64,000 nt of DNA from Puccinellia tenuiflora (taxonomy: Eukaryota; Streptophyta; Magnoliopsida; Poales; Poaceae), in assembly GCA_012064385.1 (NCBI GenBank), contig QRDG01001914.1:1116001-1180000 (forward strand), given 5' to 3'. Of the stretch, positions 34,993 to 46,316 are shown in pieces (the stretch's first letter is position 1; every line of letters starts with the position of its first letter). The notes beneath the pieces were generated by a model. That model was not told the DNA's origin. It worked only from the letters and a program-made list of their open reading frames with translations, and searched no databases. The translations under genes were made by a program, and so were the position numbers.

Positions 34993-35185
34993 GCCCCGAG
35001 GCTGAGTCCCCCCGTACGCCGCGGTAGCGGCGACGGGGGACGAAGCCGAGCCGCTAGATTAAGAAAAACTTATAACTTGTATATATTAGTTAGGGTTGTG
35101 GGTGGGGGTGGCAAGTACCCAAATTTATATACCGGTATGCAAGAGAGCTTTAGATTTAAGTAGCAGCATGAGTTTGTACACCGTG

Positions 35186-35280
35186 GATGTACACCGATGT
35201 GCGCGCGGATGTACAACGATGTGCGCGCGGATGTAAAACGATGTCCGCGTGGATGTACACCCGTGTGCGCGCGGATGTAC
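35186..35280. repeat. 22-bp minisatellite (GATGTACAACGATGTGCGCGCG)x4
   Basis: Four 22-bp units starting at 35186, 35208, 35230 and 35252 plus a partial fifth, with few substitutions. Confidence 0.93.
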
Positions 35281-36085
35281 AGGGGAGCTGGGGTGGGGAA
35301 ATTCGTTTTTGCTTCCTTCACTTCGTGTTCAAATTCGATTTTGCTTTCTACATGCGGGACAAGCGTGCTCCCACCACGTGGCACGCTTAGAAGCTAATAA
35401 AGTTCCTTTTGCAAAGGGAACCCTTTTTATAATTGCACCCGGTCGTTGGAAGCTTCGGGGAGCCTCTCGACCGAGTCTTTGTACAGAAACATGTGTCAGG
35501 GTACCTCTCTAATATTTTTCGATGATGTATGGAAAACAAAGGTTCCACTCAAAGAGAAAATCTTCATGTGGCAACTGATCCGGGGGAGATTACCTTCAGG
35601 CGGCAACATTGCCAAGAGGATGGGACCCTCGAGTGACCTATGATGCTTGTGTGGTCACATTAATTGAGGACGTAAACCATATTTTTTTACATTGTATCCT
35701 TGCCAAGTTTATGTGGGCTTGTGTTCGGGAACTTCTTGCGTGTGTGTGGCAGTGGTGTAAAACTTTGATTTGACTGGTTGTTCGCCTTACTTATAAAGCT
35801 GGGCAATAACCTTCGGTTTGAAAAAAAGGTGTACCAGTGTACTCTCAAATGTTGAAGTAGCTGGCTATACTTAATAGTGGTTGATCCACTGGAGGCTGAG
35901 TTGCCGCATATCGCACCATGTGGATATAAATTAACTTCTCCGCATCGATCGTATTAAGAGTGAAATAGTAAGAACAAACGTGAGACAAAGAGGATAATCG
36001 GGCCAGGAATGTCAAGAGTGGAGCTCGATGTTAGAATTGGGTCAGCAAGGGAAGAGAGAGGTTTCACCGTTATCCCGCTAGCTGG

Positions 36086-39000
36086 ATGGTTACGATCGAG
36101 AATATGATGCATCGGGAATTCAAGCAGATTGTGCGGAAATCTTTCTCCCAGTTCATCATGTCTTCCACGTACGAGCATTTTCAGAGTTACCCGCCTCAAA
36201 GGATACTCCAGTCAGACTGGATGAAGTCTGGGGACCGGAACACCTCTTTCTTCCATAATTATGCTACGGCAAGGAAGAAAAAGAATCTGATTAAGAGATT
36301 GCTAGATGATGATGGGGGGATTATTGAGGAAAGTGAGGATCTTTCTTCTCATATTCAGGGTTATTTCAATACCCTCTTCACAGCTGAAGTTCTGGAACCA
36401 GATCCGGAGGTTATTGCAAAAGTAAAACCTTGCGTTACAGAGGAAATGAACCAGATTTTATGTGCTCCTTATACAAGAGAGGAGGTTAAGAAAGCCCTGT
36501 TTAACATTGGGGACCTCAAAGCCCCAGGCCCGGATGGACTACACGCCATATTCTATAAACGCTATTGGAATTTGATTGGGGAAGAGCTGACTGACGAGGT
36601 TCTCCGAGCTATCAATTCAAGGATGATTCCTAGCGGCTGGAACAATACCACGATAGTGTTGATCCCTAAAGTGGAGAACCCAGAAAGAATTACCCAATTT
36701 CGCCCCATTAGTCTCTGTAACGTCCTCTATAAGGTAATTTCAAAAGTTATTGCAGCAAGATTGAAGAGGGTTCTTCCAGATATTATTTCACCTACCCAAA
36801 GCGCTTTTGTACCGGGTCGGATGATTACTGATAATGTTCTCATTGCGTTTGAATCTTACCATACCATCAAGAACAAGAGGCAGGGGAAATTCGGAACTTG
36901 TGCTATTAAGCTGGATATGCACAAAGCATATGATAGAGTGGAGTGGAGGTTTCTGGAAAAGATCTTAATCCAACTTGGTTTTAATCCCCACTGGATACAG
37001 CTCATCATGCAATGTGTTAGTTCGGTGGAATACAGTGTTCGTTTCAACGGTAGAGAAACGGATAAATTCTCTCCCTCTCGAGGCCTTCGACAAGGTGACC
37101 CACTTTCCCCGTACCTGTTCCTTTTATGTGCAGAAGGCCTGACTGCTCTTTTGCGCCACGAGGAGGAGTGTGGGAACCTGATTGGTGTCAGGGTATGTCG
37201 CAATGCACCTGCTGTTTCGCACCTCCTCTTCGCGGATGACTCCCTCATCTTGATGAAGGCGGATATGCGGAATGCTACATCCCTCAAACAGGTCCTACAT
37301 ACATATTGCATGTCATCGGGGCAACTTGTAAGTGAAGCAAAATCGACTATTTTCTTTAGTCCATGCACAACGGTGGAGGCGAGAGAAGAAATATGTGTTG
37401 AGCTCAATATTTTGACAGAAGCGATCACGGATAAGTATTTGGGCCTACCCCCCCTGGTTGGTCTTGATAGAACCAATTGTTTTATGCACCTAATTGAGAG
37501 GGTGATTGCACGGCTGGCCGGTTATAAGGAGAAGCTGTTGTCGTATGGTGGCAAAGAAGTACTGTTAAAAGCGGTGATTCAAGCAATCCCCGCATATGCG
37601 ATGTCTGTCTTCAGACTCTCGAAACAAGTAATCAAAGGGATCACAGATGCTATGTCCCGTTACTGGTGGGGAGATGATGACAATCAAAAACATATGCACT
37701 GGTTTGCTTGGTGGAAGATGTGTGTACCGAAGAGGAAAGGTGGAATGGGGTTCAGAGACCTACACTGTTTTAATTTGGCCATGCTTGCAAGACAGGCGTG
37801 GAGACTAATTTGTGAGCCAGATTCTCTTTGTGCGCAGGTTCTTCGCGCTAAATACTACCCATCAGGTGACCTCCTCAAGGCTGAATTGAAGAAGGGATCG
37901 TCCTACTCCTGGCAAAGCATTTGGTATGGGATACAAACTCTAAAGAGAGGACATGTGTGGCGAGTTGGGGAGGGAACTGAGATTAATATATGGGATGATG
38001 CATGGGTTCCGTCAAGCCCGTCTCGGAAAATTATTTCACCACGAGGAAATATTGAGTATACTAAGGTCTCAGAGCTGATCGATCCTTGTACAAGATCGTG
38101 GAATGAGGAGCGCCTTGCGTTGCTCTTTGCGGTGGATGCAGCCCGGATCAGGAAAATCCCTCTTGCCGTGGGGATGCTGGATGATTTTATTGCCTGGAAT
38201 TATACTAAGAACGGGATTTTCTCGGTTCGTTCCGCTTATTACGCTGAATGGGATCATCAACACGGCCGGAAACTGCTTCCTACTAATGATCAAGGAACAG
38301 CAGAGGTAAATCCCGTGTGGGCAAAGGTTTGGTCGTTGAGAGTTCCGGCAAAGATCAAAATTTTTTGTTGGAGACTCTTGCATGGCACCATACCATGTAA
38401 AGCAGTGCTGGCTAATCGACATATTATCACTAGTAGCGTGTGCCCGGTTTGCTCAATCCATTGTGAAGATTCTGCTCATGCCTTCTTCAAGTGCGTTAGG
38501 GCGGCCGAAATTTGGGAAAATCTGGGCTTGAGCAATACAATTTCTGCGGCCTGTACCCTCGACCGTGAGGGTGCGGGAGTTCTTGAAGTTCTACTACGTG
38601 AGACTGATGCACCTTCTCCGAATATGGATGACCTAGGACGGCGAGAGTTGTTCGCCACGACGTGCTGGTACATATGGTGGGAAAGGCGACGGATTGACCA
38701 TGACGAAGCAGTCCAGAAACCAGCTCGATCGGCTCAGGCCATCGCAGCGCTGGCTCTGAACTACTACAGAGCACTGAAGAAGAACACTGTTCCTCGCAAG
38801 CAGGGATGGGACGCTCCTAAGGAAGGCTATGTCAAGCTAAAACGTCGACGCCTCTTTCTCCTTGGAAACATTGAAAGGAAGCTCGGGGTCGGTGATCCGG
38901 GATGATCATGGCGCGTTCATTGCAGCTAGCCATTGTCCGATCGAAGAGGCCACCAATGCCGGCATGGCTGAAGCTAGGGCGCTTCGGGATGGACTGCTTT

Positions 39001-39294
39001 TGGCGGGACAAGTTGGATGTAACAAAGTGGAGATTAATAGCGATTGCTTGGAAGTCATTGATGTCATGAAGGAAGGTGGGAATTTCTTTTGGACCGGCGG
39101 CGGCGATCTTTGAAGAAAGCTCTTTTCTAGCTAGGGGTTTTGCACATGTAACTTTCAGTTATACTCCTAGAGAGAGCAATGAGGTTGCTCATTGTTTAGC
39201 TAGTTTAGATTATGGTCCTTACTCTATGGTGTGGCATGAGGACCCTCCAGATTGCATTCTGGGTCTCCTCGCAAATGATGTAGCTCTGTTTTGA
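36086..39294 (+). pseudogene. LINE reverse transcriptase-RNase H ORF2, 5'-truncated, two frameshifts
   Basis: A 939-codon frame (36086-38905); the first ~44 codons are target DNA, and true LINE sequence starts at 36217. RT motifs: LKAPGPDGLHAIFYK, IPKVENPERITQFRPISLCN, SAFVPGRMITDN, KLDMHKAYDRVEW, GLRQGDPLSPYLF and FADD (residues 382-385), so the catalytic aspartates are intact. Then zf-RVT (VPAKIKIFCWRLLHGTIPCK, CPVC, HAFFKC). One extra A near 38838 leaves the frame just before an RNase H domain (RVT_3: SSGSVIRDDHGAFIAASH, INSDCLEVIDVM). An extra G near 39078 shifts it again before FSYTPRESNEVAHCLA. It ends at 39294. Role: target-primed reverse transcription, lost here through truncation. 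Confidence 0.92.
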
Positions 39295-39424
39295 ACGTTG
39301 TGACGCGGCAAGTTTTCAGACGCACTCTTTTCCCTTCCAGGGTACCGAAAGGGACTGGAGGGTTTTTAATGAGGCGGGCTTGCTGTCGTTATAAGTGGTG
39401 GAAAAGTTTCAAAAAAAAAAAAAA
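36217..39424 (+). mobile_element. 5'-truncated L1-type LINE with target duplication and poly(A)
   Basis: AAGGATACTCCAGTCAGA occurs just before 36217 and just after the A tail (39411-39424). The element starts at the codons WMKSGDRN of ORF2. It carries reverse transcriptase, zf-RVT and an RNase H domain. Inserted in copy 1 of the local duplication; copy 2 (near 41650) is the empty site. Confidence 0.92.
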
Positions 39425-39735
39425 GGATACTCCAGTCAGAGAATATAGTCCACAACTACGAACTACTACTCCTCTCATTCCAAAACACAGGTGTATTAAC
39501 CAATAACTGCTCTATCAACACGTAATTCATATGATTTGTATTCAAAGTAATTATGATTGGTTTTTAAAAATCATATTCTTTGTAGGCTAATGTTCGGTCA
39601 ATCCTTGTCTTAGTGAAATAAAATTGTCCTTGTAATTTGCAATGGAGATAGGTACGTATTAGATGAACCACGGAATAAAAAATTTCCCCATGGTAAATAG
39701 AGCGTTTCGGCAGCCAGTGCTCTTAGCAGAGAGCA

Positions 39736-41134
39736 TAGTGTACTCTCCACGTACCAGATCCGGGGGTGCATGGTGTTCCGGAGAGGGTTGTGATGATGGC
39801 CTTCAGATATGGTGTCAGTGGCCGAGACCAAGGATGCCAGCTCGCATCTGCGCCACGGCTGCACCCCCGACATGGCGACATGCCCCATGTTTGTCTCTGG
39901 TAGCGGCGAAGGGAGAGAAGGAAGGTGAGGGGGCGCTAAGGTTTCGCCCCTGAGTCGCTCGAGAGAGGCGACACGAGGGCTGAGTCTCTCAGTTTCTACT
40001 CTTGATTATTTGCGAGCTATTATTATATATGTGTTTGGTAAGCGATTTATGGAACTAATTAGCGAGTTGAGATTTTGGCTCTTGAGGGCTAGTGCTGCCT
40101 TTGTTTAAAATAATTCTAAAATCATATTTATAAGTTTAAAAAACATGGAAAGTATTTCTAGATGCACCTAACGATATATCCTACGAACTAGCTAAATGTC
40201 ACTTTAAAATATTTTGTATTTTGCGCTACATGGAAATGAAAAAGTATGTATTTGAGTATGTATAGTGAGCGGTGCATATTTTCAACCCTACAAAATTCAT
40301 ATGATTTTTTTATTTTTATGTAGCCTGGAGTTAAAATAATTTATCGTTGCGATTAATTTGACATGCTTGTAGGATACATTATTGCCTACATCTAGCATTT
40401 CTCCAATTTTGTTGGAACTTACAAAATATGATTTCCAAAAATAATTAAATTAGTGGAGCACTGGAGCTTGGGTGCCAAAAGGAAATTTTGATTAATTAGC
40501 TAGCTATATGTTGGAAACTCATTTTGGCTTCTGAGCAGCAGTGATCACTGTCTTTAAAAAAAAATCAAAAACTATATTTACAAGTTTTAAAAATATTTAA
40601 AGAAAAATCTGGATGTTGTCAATGATGCATCCTACAATCATGCGAAATCATATTGTGATTTTTTTCCTGTTGTGAGCTACACAAAAATGATAAAATATTG
40701 TATACTTTGGAGATTTGAAAGTGTGTATACTCAAATCAGCACATTTCTCATTTTTGTGTAGCGCAAAATGTAAATTATTTTAAATTAAGGTTTTACATGT
40801 TTGTGCATTGGCAACTTGTAGGATTTTCATTAATAACTTGAGATTTTCCAAAACTTGTTTTTTTATTTTTCTATAAATAAATGGATCACTTGAGATCGGG
40901 AGCAAGAGATCCCCACTCACTATATATATACATGCGTGTCACCGTGTACTTATAGATCGATGAATGAATGATGAATGATCTGAAGACCAGTAACCATAGT
41001 CCACATCTACCAACCACTCCTGCCTGCCCACCCGGGAATTAGGAACCGGCTGAAAGGAATAAAACCCCAACAAATTTTGATAAATTGACTTGGCAGTGGG
41101 ACACCTCACGATGAGTTTAAAGAACAGAACATGG
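39736..41134. other. Unassigned AT-rich repeats
   Basis: 39840-40000 (minus) resembles the GC-rich leader of a LINE. 40080-40880 holds two diverged copies of a repeat (ATAT.TATAAGTTT, GATGCA..CCTAC, GTAGC.C..AAAT) similar to unclassified grass repeats. No gene found. Confidence 0.35.
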
Positions 41135-41190
41135 AAAAGGTGTACGAGTGTCCTCTCACATGTTGAAGTAGCTGTCTATTAATCCTATTA

Positions 41191-41348
41191 ATCCCTCTGT
41201 TACTAAATATAAGATGTTTTAGCTTTTACAAATGAAAAGTAAGACAGATGTATCTGGAGATGTTTTAGTGTATATGTACACTACTTTTAGTCTGGATCTA
41301 GACAACATGTGAATAGCTAAAACATCTTATATTATAGAACGGAGGGAG
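41191..41348. mobile_element. Stowaway MITE
   Basis: ATCCCTCTGTTACTAAATAT at the left, ATTATAGAACGGAGGGAG at the right, with AAGATGTTTTAGC / GCTAAAACATCTT inverted arms and TA flanks. It is absent at the equivalent point of copy 1 (near 35875). Confidence 0.92.
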
Positions 41349-41963
41349 TACTCAATAGTGGTTGATCCACTAGAGGCTGAGTTACCTAGCACACTCAACC
41401 ATGTGAATATAAGTTTCCTTCTCCGCATCGATCTATTAAGAGTGAAATAGTAGGAACAAACACAAGACAAAGAGGATATCGAGCGAGGAACGTGAAGAGT
41501 GGAGCTCGACGATGTTAGAATTTTCACCAAGCAAAGAGGAAGGTTTCACCGTTATCACGTATCTAGCTGTTTGTTTAAGGGAATTCGATGCACCGGGATT
41601 TCGAGTAGAAAGTGCAGAAGTCTTTCTCTCAATCAGTCTTGTCTTACATGGATATACTCATCCAGTGGTACCCGCGTCGAAGGGAAATTTTCAGCCAGAA
41701 ATATAGTACACAACAACATACTACTCCTCTCATTCGAAAACGTAGGTGTGTTATAATTGATGTCATTAGATTTATATTCAAAACTAACTATGATTATGGT
41801 TTTGCATCACGTAAATCATATTCTGGTGGGGTAATTTCAGATAATCCTTGTCTTAGCGAAAAAAAATTCTTCTTGTGATTTGCAATGGAGCTAGTATCGT
41901 CAGTAGATGCTAGATGAGCCAAGGGATGATTTCTTTCTCCATGGTAAATAGGGCGTTTCCACA

Positions 41964-42541
41964 CGAGAGCGGCCGAATGGCGCTCGAGCACGTTTGCACA
42001 CGAGTGGCTGTGGTTAAACATACAGTTGTAAATCCATCTGTAATAAATGCTCTGCATGTTCAGATTTATGCATGACGTGCACCTCCATTTGTCTAAGGGT
42101 TAATTAAGAAAATGATAATTTCAAATCCTAATATGTAAATTGATTTTTGTTCATGTTCGGGTGCAAAAAATGGCCTATCATATTATCATTTGTACAACAG
42201 GTTTGGTTTTAGAACGATTACATTTCATAATTGGTAAAATAAAAATTGTTCATGTTAGCTGTGCAAATGACAATTACATTTTAGTATTTGCAAATTGGGA
42301 TTTGTTCATGTAGGCCATGCAAAAATGCGATCACATTTTACAATTTCAAAATTGGGATTTGCTCACGTTTGTCGTGCAAAAAAATTCATAGCACATCGTC
42401 AGTTTCTCTAGTATGTTTGGGATGATTAATTACAGAGAGGCTTAACACAAAAACCTAACACAGGATGCATTAAAGAGACTGACATCCTATGGACACTTTT
42501 GATAGAGAGCAAACGAGCTCGAGCACTCTATGGAGTTTCCG
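41964..42541. mobile_element. Non-autonomous TIR element with 9-bp target duplication
   Basis: GTTTCCACA at 41955-41963 and 42542-42550. The inverted ends share GCTCGAGC.CGTTTGC. The empty site exists in copy 1 (near 39702). The interior (42130-42390) is a degenerate ~65-bp repeat containing ATTG.GATTTGTTCATGT and GTGCAAAAA, about four copies. The duplication length suggests the Mutator superfamily. Confidence 0.75.
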
Positions 42542-42679
42542 GTTTCCACATGAAGTGCTCTTAGCAGAGTGTACCCTCCGCTCTTTCTCCTGACTGTCCA
42601 CCAGGATAAGTGTTGCCCAACATGGATCTCCGCCTTTCACATCTCTCATGTTCCGACCTTCACTAATGTATGCGGAGCA

Positions 42680-42907
42680 CAGACATAGATTTACTTACTC
42701 ATGGCCGAAAGGTTCTACAGTTGATAACAAAACAAATCTCAGTTGTGTGTTGCCGCGCTTTGGGGCCGGCATTGCCGGGACAAAACATTTGAGCTCAATT
42801 ATACCGCGAGAATAGGCTTGTTTAGGGGGCTTTTGGCCACGTTTGTAACCTAAAAACTCCTCTTAATTAATAAAATGGACAAAGCTTATGCCTCTGTTTA
42901 AAAAAAG
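42680..42907 (+). mobile_element. LINE 3' tail fragment
   Basis: GGCCACGTTTGTAACCTAAA, TTAATTAATAAAATGGACAA and a terminal A7 resemble the 3' end of grass LINEs. No coding sequence remains. Confidence 0.5.
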
Positions 42908-42969
42908 GAAACCAAGCAACAAAAAAACTGGTTAAAGAGGGTTTATTTCATACCCCATTTATAGGCTAT

Positions 42970-42970
42970 N
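42970..42970. other. Ambiguous base N
   Basis: The only N in the window. It coincides with the missing Harbinger terminus, so an assembly join is likely. Confidence 0.9.
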
Positions 42971-43800
42971 AAACACAGAGAATCTCTCTTCTCAACCGAG
43001 ATTTTAGGCAGAGATAGTGTTTGTTAGATCGGGTCGGCCCAACTCAACACTGCCCAGCATATACGAAAAACGCCTCAGAGCCGGGCTGAGTAGCGAAGCT
43101 CGAATCGAGCTTCGCTGCTCGCCCGGGATGAGCAGATCCCGCAATTCACTGTAGCTACGCACCCGCCCCCCCCCCCCCCCCCCCCCCCCTCCCAGCCCCC
43201 ACCCCTTCCTTCTCTCCTCATTTCCCCCACCATCCTCCTCGCGCAGGCCGGCTCTCTCCTCCTGCTCTGGTCTCTCCTCCTGGTCCAGACCACACCGCCG
43301 TCGCCAGTACTCCTAGCTAGACACCACCGCCGCCAGGACACGCAGCTAGGACACCGCCGCCGCCAGGACTCGCAGTAATCGAGGCCATCATCGCCGCTCG
43401 AACTCGCGTCTCCGCCGTCTCCCGTCGACTAGCCGCAGCCACGGGACTCCACCTCCAGCCACGGGACGGCGGCGACTCCCCGCACCTCCTCGCGCCGGCA
43501 GTGGCAGCTCCTCGCGCCGGCAGCGCGGCTCCGGCGACCTCAAGGACCTGATTGCTTTTTTGGTCTTTCTATCCAAGGATCCGATTGCTTTTTTATTTTC
43601 TGTAAAAGGACCTCTTTGTAAAAATAACGTGCCAGAAAATCTCAGTCGAGATAGTTTCACCAAACAACATCTCAGCTCAGCTTGTTTCCTCACACCCGGG
43701 CTAACAAACACTGGGCAAAATCTAAGCTAAGCTTGTATAAGGGCAACATGTATAAGCAGAGATAGTGATTCTCTGTTGCCCCGGTCTACCAAACACACCC
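42971..43800. mobile_element. Non-autonomous PIF/Harbinger element, left end lost at an N
   Basis: The right end ...CCGGTCTACCAAACACACCC is the inverted form of GGGTGTGTTTGGTAGACCGG. The left part ACAGAGAATC...TTAG..CAGAG.TAGTGTTTGTTAG mirrors the right part, but the outermost ~20 bases are missing exactly at the single N (42970). The subterminal region (43040-43130) matches the left end of the larger Harbinger at 46441. It contains a 24-C run (43166-43189). Confidence 0.7.
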
Positions 43801-44140
43801 AAAGAGATCGAAACAGGGAGCGGAGAAGCGAACCTTTAGGCGCGTTTGGTAGCCTGCAGCTTTTTTTTCGCCCCGCCAGACCAGGCTCCGCAGGGCCAGG
43901 TCTCCCTAATGCAGGCTCTGGGTCATGTTATGCATGCCGTTTGGTTGCTCGGTGATTCATTCTGTGCACGAGGAGAAAACCAATAGCTTGCGCAGCAGTC
44001 ACTGAAAATACTCACTGTTTGGCTGCCTGCTATGGTCAGATGCGGCTACCTCTTATCAAAAGTGGTGAGGTTACCATACTACAAACTAAACATAGTATAA
44101 ACAGATTCAGAAATAGCACAAGTTGAAAATAGCATAGATT

Positions 44141-44286
44141 TCATCACTGGAGGGGTTAATATATACCACCTCCCAAAATATTACATCTCAAGTTTCGAAG
44201 TGGCGGGGTTAACGAGCTACTAGAGGGGTTACCACCTCCAAGAATCATCAAGTTCATCACTGGAGGGGTTAATATATACCACCTCC
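44141..44286. repeat. ~112-bp duplicated segment
   Basis: CATCACTGGAGGGGTTAATA followed by TATACCACCTCCCA occurs at 44141 and 44253. Confidence 0.85.
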
Positions 44287-45412
44287 CAACATATTACAAA
44301 CTTGGGATCAAACCTAATCCCAAAATCTAAACTGACCGTGGCAGTAAGTACGCAGCCAGGAACTTCTCTCTCTCTGTGTGTCATGGCCGCATACTTGCAA
44401 TGCTCCTCTTCGTGATCCGCAAGGTAGTTCAAAGCCCTGGCGAGGATCACTGGAGTGTAGAAAGAAGTAGCTGGCGTATTGCTGATCATGAAGATAGTCT
44501 TCATCTGGGAATAGTTGAGGATGGGCTTATTAAGCAACTCCTCGTCTTTCGGGTGCACCTAACATTGAGAAAGCAAGTTAGTGATGTTTAATCACGAAGT
44601 AGGGAAAAGAAAGAATGATTGTTAGTTGCTAATTCTTACCATGGTGTGCGTAATCAACTTGTCTTCATCCATCTTGATGGTGGAGGTATCCTCACACCAA
44701 GTCACTGATTCATGCTTCTTCAGACGGCTGACCCTCATCCACCTCTACCTCCACTTACGCAGATGGTTGTATATCTGCGAGGTGCTCACAGTAATCCCAG
44801 TGAAGTCAAGAACATCGTTGCTAACCTTGTTAATGTACTGCTCCTTGAAACCTCTATCAAAGCGGATCCCCTTATCTACGAGCTCACAAACCTTGTTCAG
44901 GACAAACAGGGACATGGTAGCTGACCACTGCATTGGACCTGCCCGAGCAACACGAAGAGGGACGGCAGCTATCAGTACAAATCGGCGGCACCTCGTTCAT
45001 GCCGGGCACTTGGAAGGGTATTGAAGGAGCATACAGATCGGGAGAGCTAGGCGAAACGATGTCCTACAATACCGATGAACACACATAATATAAATCTATG
45101 ACACATGTTGAAGAAAGTGTGTTAATACTAAGCAGCACTATTGCATAGTACTTAGAAGTTCAACCAAAGCTTTCGAATGAAGCACACATGTACGAGAAGA
45201 ACATAGGGAAGAGTTTCTTACTGCCGGCTTGGAAGGAGAAGACTGAGCGCCGACGAGATCTAGCACCTCCGCCGCCGACTTGGAAGGAGAAGACTGGCCG
45301 CCAACGAGATCCAGAACCACCACCACCGGCTTCAAAGGAGAAGACTGGCCGCCGACAAGATCCACCACCACCGCCACCGACATCAAAGGGGAAGATCCCG
45401 CCATCGTCATTA
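44229..45412 (-). pseudogene. Harbinger ORF1 (MYB/SANT-like accessory protein), degraded
   Basis: The first coding exon (about 45412-45224) encodes three repeats of (V)LDLVGGQSSPSKP from a 57-bp tandem repeat and ends at CCGGCA/GTAAGA. A later exon holds a MYB/SANT-like domain: WSATMSLFVLNKVCELVD, GFKEQYINK, STSQIYNHLRKWR (44933-44745). A further exon reads HPKDEELLNKPILNYSQMK, ending at 44229. Frames do not join cleanly between about 45050 and 44930, so it is called a pseudogene. In PIF/Harbinger this protein works with the DDE transposase by DNA binding and nuclear import. Confidence 0.7.
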
Positions 45413-45773
45413 CCTCCGAGCTCGAAAGGGGGGAAATGGTGATTTGGATTTGGCCGGTGAGCACGTAGGCTCTAAATAGAGAGGCGAAATAGCGCGGCGG
45501 TGACCGAATTTCTCCTGCCGCAATTTTCGTGCTCGCGCCATCTTCGCTTCTCCGGTGCCTGCAGCGGCGCGCACGCGGCGTTCCTCGAGCTCGCACGTAG
45601 GCAACCTGGCTCCAGAGGCACGGTCGATTCGACCGTGCCTCTCGGGCCTGGCCCGAGGGTGCCTTAATCTTCGCGCTGCCCAACTTTTTGAGCCCACACA
45701 GGCAACCAAACCCCGGGCGTTTGCAGCTGGCGGGCCTGGCCGGGCAATCTGCAGGCCACCAAACGCGCCCTTA

Positions 45774-46316
45774 TAGAATGGGAGCCGGTGACCCCTTGAC
45801 CGTGTAAGAGCACGCTCGTCTTTTGCCGAGATTTGGGTCCTTCTGATGTCCCTCCCCCAAATAGAAGGAAAATGCTTTGGCTTTTGTTCGCAGCCCAGAG
45901 CTGGGCGATCTGGAATATTGGAAACAAAATTTTCATTGAAGGTGCCTTTCCCTATCAACCGCTGACTGTATTTTCAAAACTGCTATGTTTTTGCAGCACT
46001 CGCGCCTTCTGTCAAGACATAATGAGCAGGCCGTCATTGACAGCTTCCTGGACGCTCTATGTCAACTCTACCGAGATACAAGATTGCCTCCCCAGGATGC
46101 TACTGTCAGACCCCTCTAGTTGCTTCGCAGTGTTCGTTAGCCCTGTTTGTCTCATTTTCTTCGGTTTAGCTGTAGTGTTTAGCTAAGTAGTTTATGTTGG
46201 ACCAGAGGCCGTGATATAAAATCTCTAAGCTGGTCGGTGTGTTTGACTCTGTGACTCTGTGGCTTTATTAATTTAAAGTTGGGCACGAGATGCCTGTTGT
46301 CTAAAAAAATCACGCA
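45774..46316 (+). pseudogene. LINE ORF2 3' end fragment
   Basis: Open frame 45833-46186 begins with WLLFAAQSWAIWNIGNKIFI and GAFPYQP, typical of the C-terminus after zf-RVT in grass LINEs. The 3' tail ends ...GATGCCTGTTGTCTA with A7 near 46309. The 5' part was lost or displaced by the adjacent Harbingers. Confidence 0.65.

Larger units (their letters stand above)
34098..35440. mobile_element. Mutator-like element with 9-bp target duplication
   Basis: GGTCGTTGG occurs at 34089-34097 and 35441-35449, the 9-bp duplication typical of Mutator. The inverted ends share AAAAGGG, CCCTT.GC.AAGG and AACTTT. It has no transposase. The interior is built from repeats: a ~294-bp tandem duplication, a 72-bp palindrome, a second hairpin and a 22-bp minisatellite (entries below). 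It sits inside a LINE. Confidence 0.85.
33597..35827 (+). mobile_element. 5'-truncated LINE remnant, split by a Mutator-type element
   Basis: 33597-34097 encodes the end of an L1-type reverse transcriptase (KKYHWVDWATVCSPKDLGG, then IINTKVMNTAMI) with several stops. 35441-35827 resumes with zf-RVT sequence (KVPLKEKIFMWQLIRGRLPS), a frameshift, then LHCILAKFMWAC and a 3' tail GCTGGGCAATAACCTTCGGT with A7. The gap is the element at 34098-35440. It is a decayed copy. Confidence 0.8.
35828..39735. repeat. Second local duplication, copy 1 (interrupted by LINE)
   Basis: 35828-36216 plus 39425-39735 matches 41135-42575: shared AAGGTGTAC.AGTGT, AATAGTGGTTGATCCACT, TCTCCGCATCGATC, TATTAAGAGTGAAATAGTA, AACTACTACTCCTCTCATTC-like and AGTGCTCTTAGCAGAG. 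Both copies hold a TATA-like GATATAA stretch and what may be a short coding start (ATGTTAGAATT), but the product is not recognisable. Confidence 0.85.
41135..42575. repeat. Second local duplication, copy 2 (with Stowaway and TIR element inside)
   Basis: Partner of copy 1. It lacks the LINE and instead carries a Stowaway (41191-41348) and a 578-bp element (41964-42541). Confidence 0.85.
43839..45770 (-). mobile_element. PIF/Harbinger element carrying only the MYB-like gene
   Basis: Ends GGCGCGTTTGGTAGCCTGCAG and (inverted) GGGCGCGTTTGGTGGCCTGCAG-type, flanked by TTA at 43836-43838 and 45771-45773, the classical Harbinger duplication. It has the accessory MYB/SANT-like gene on the minus strand but no DDE transposase. 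Confidence 0.9.

Noticed and set aside
35186..35280. Spaced repeats as a CRISPR array
   Set aside because: 22-bp units are directly contiguous with no unique spacers, in a plant transposon.
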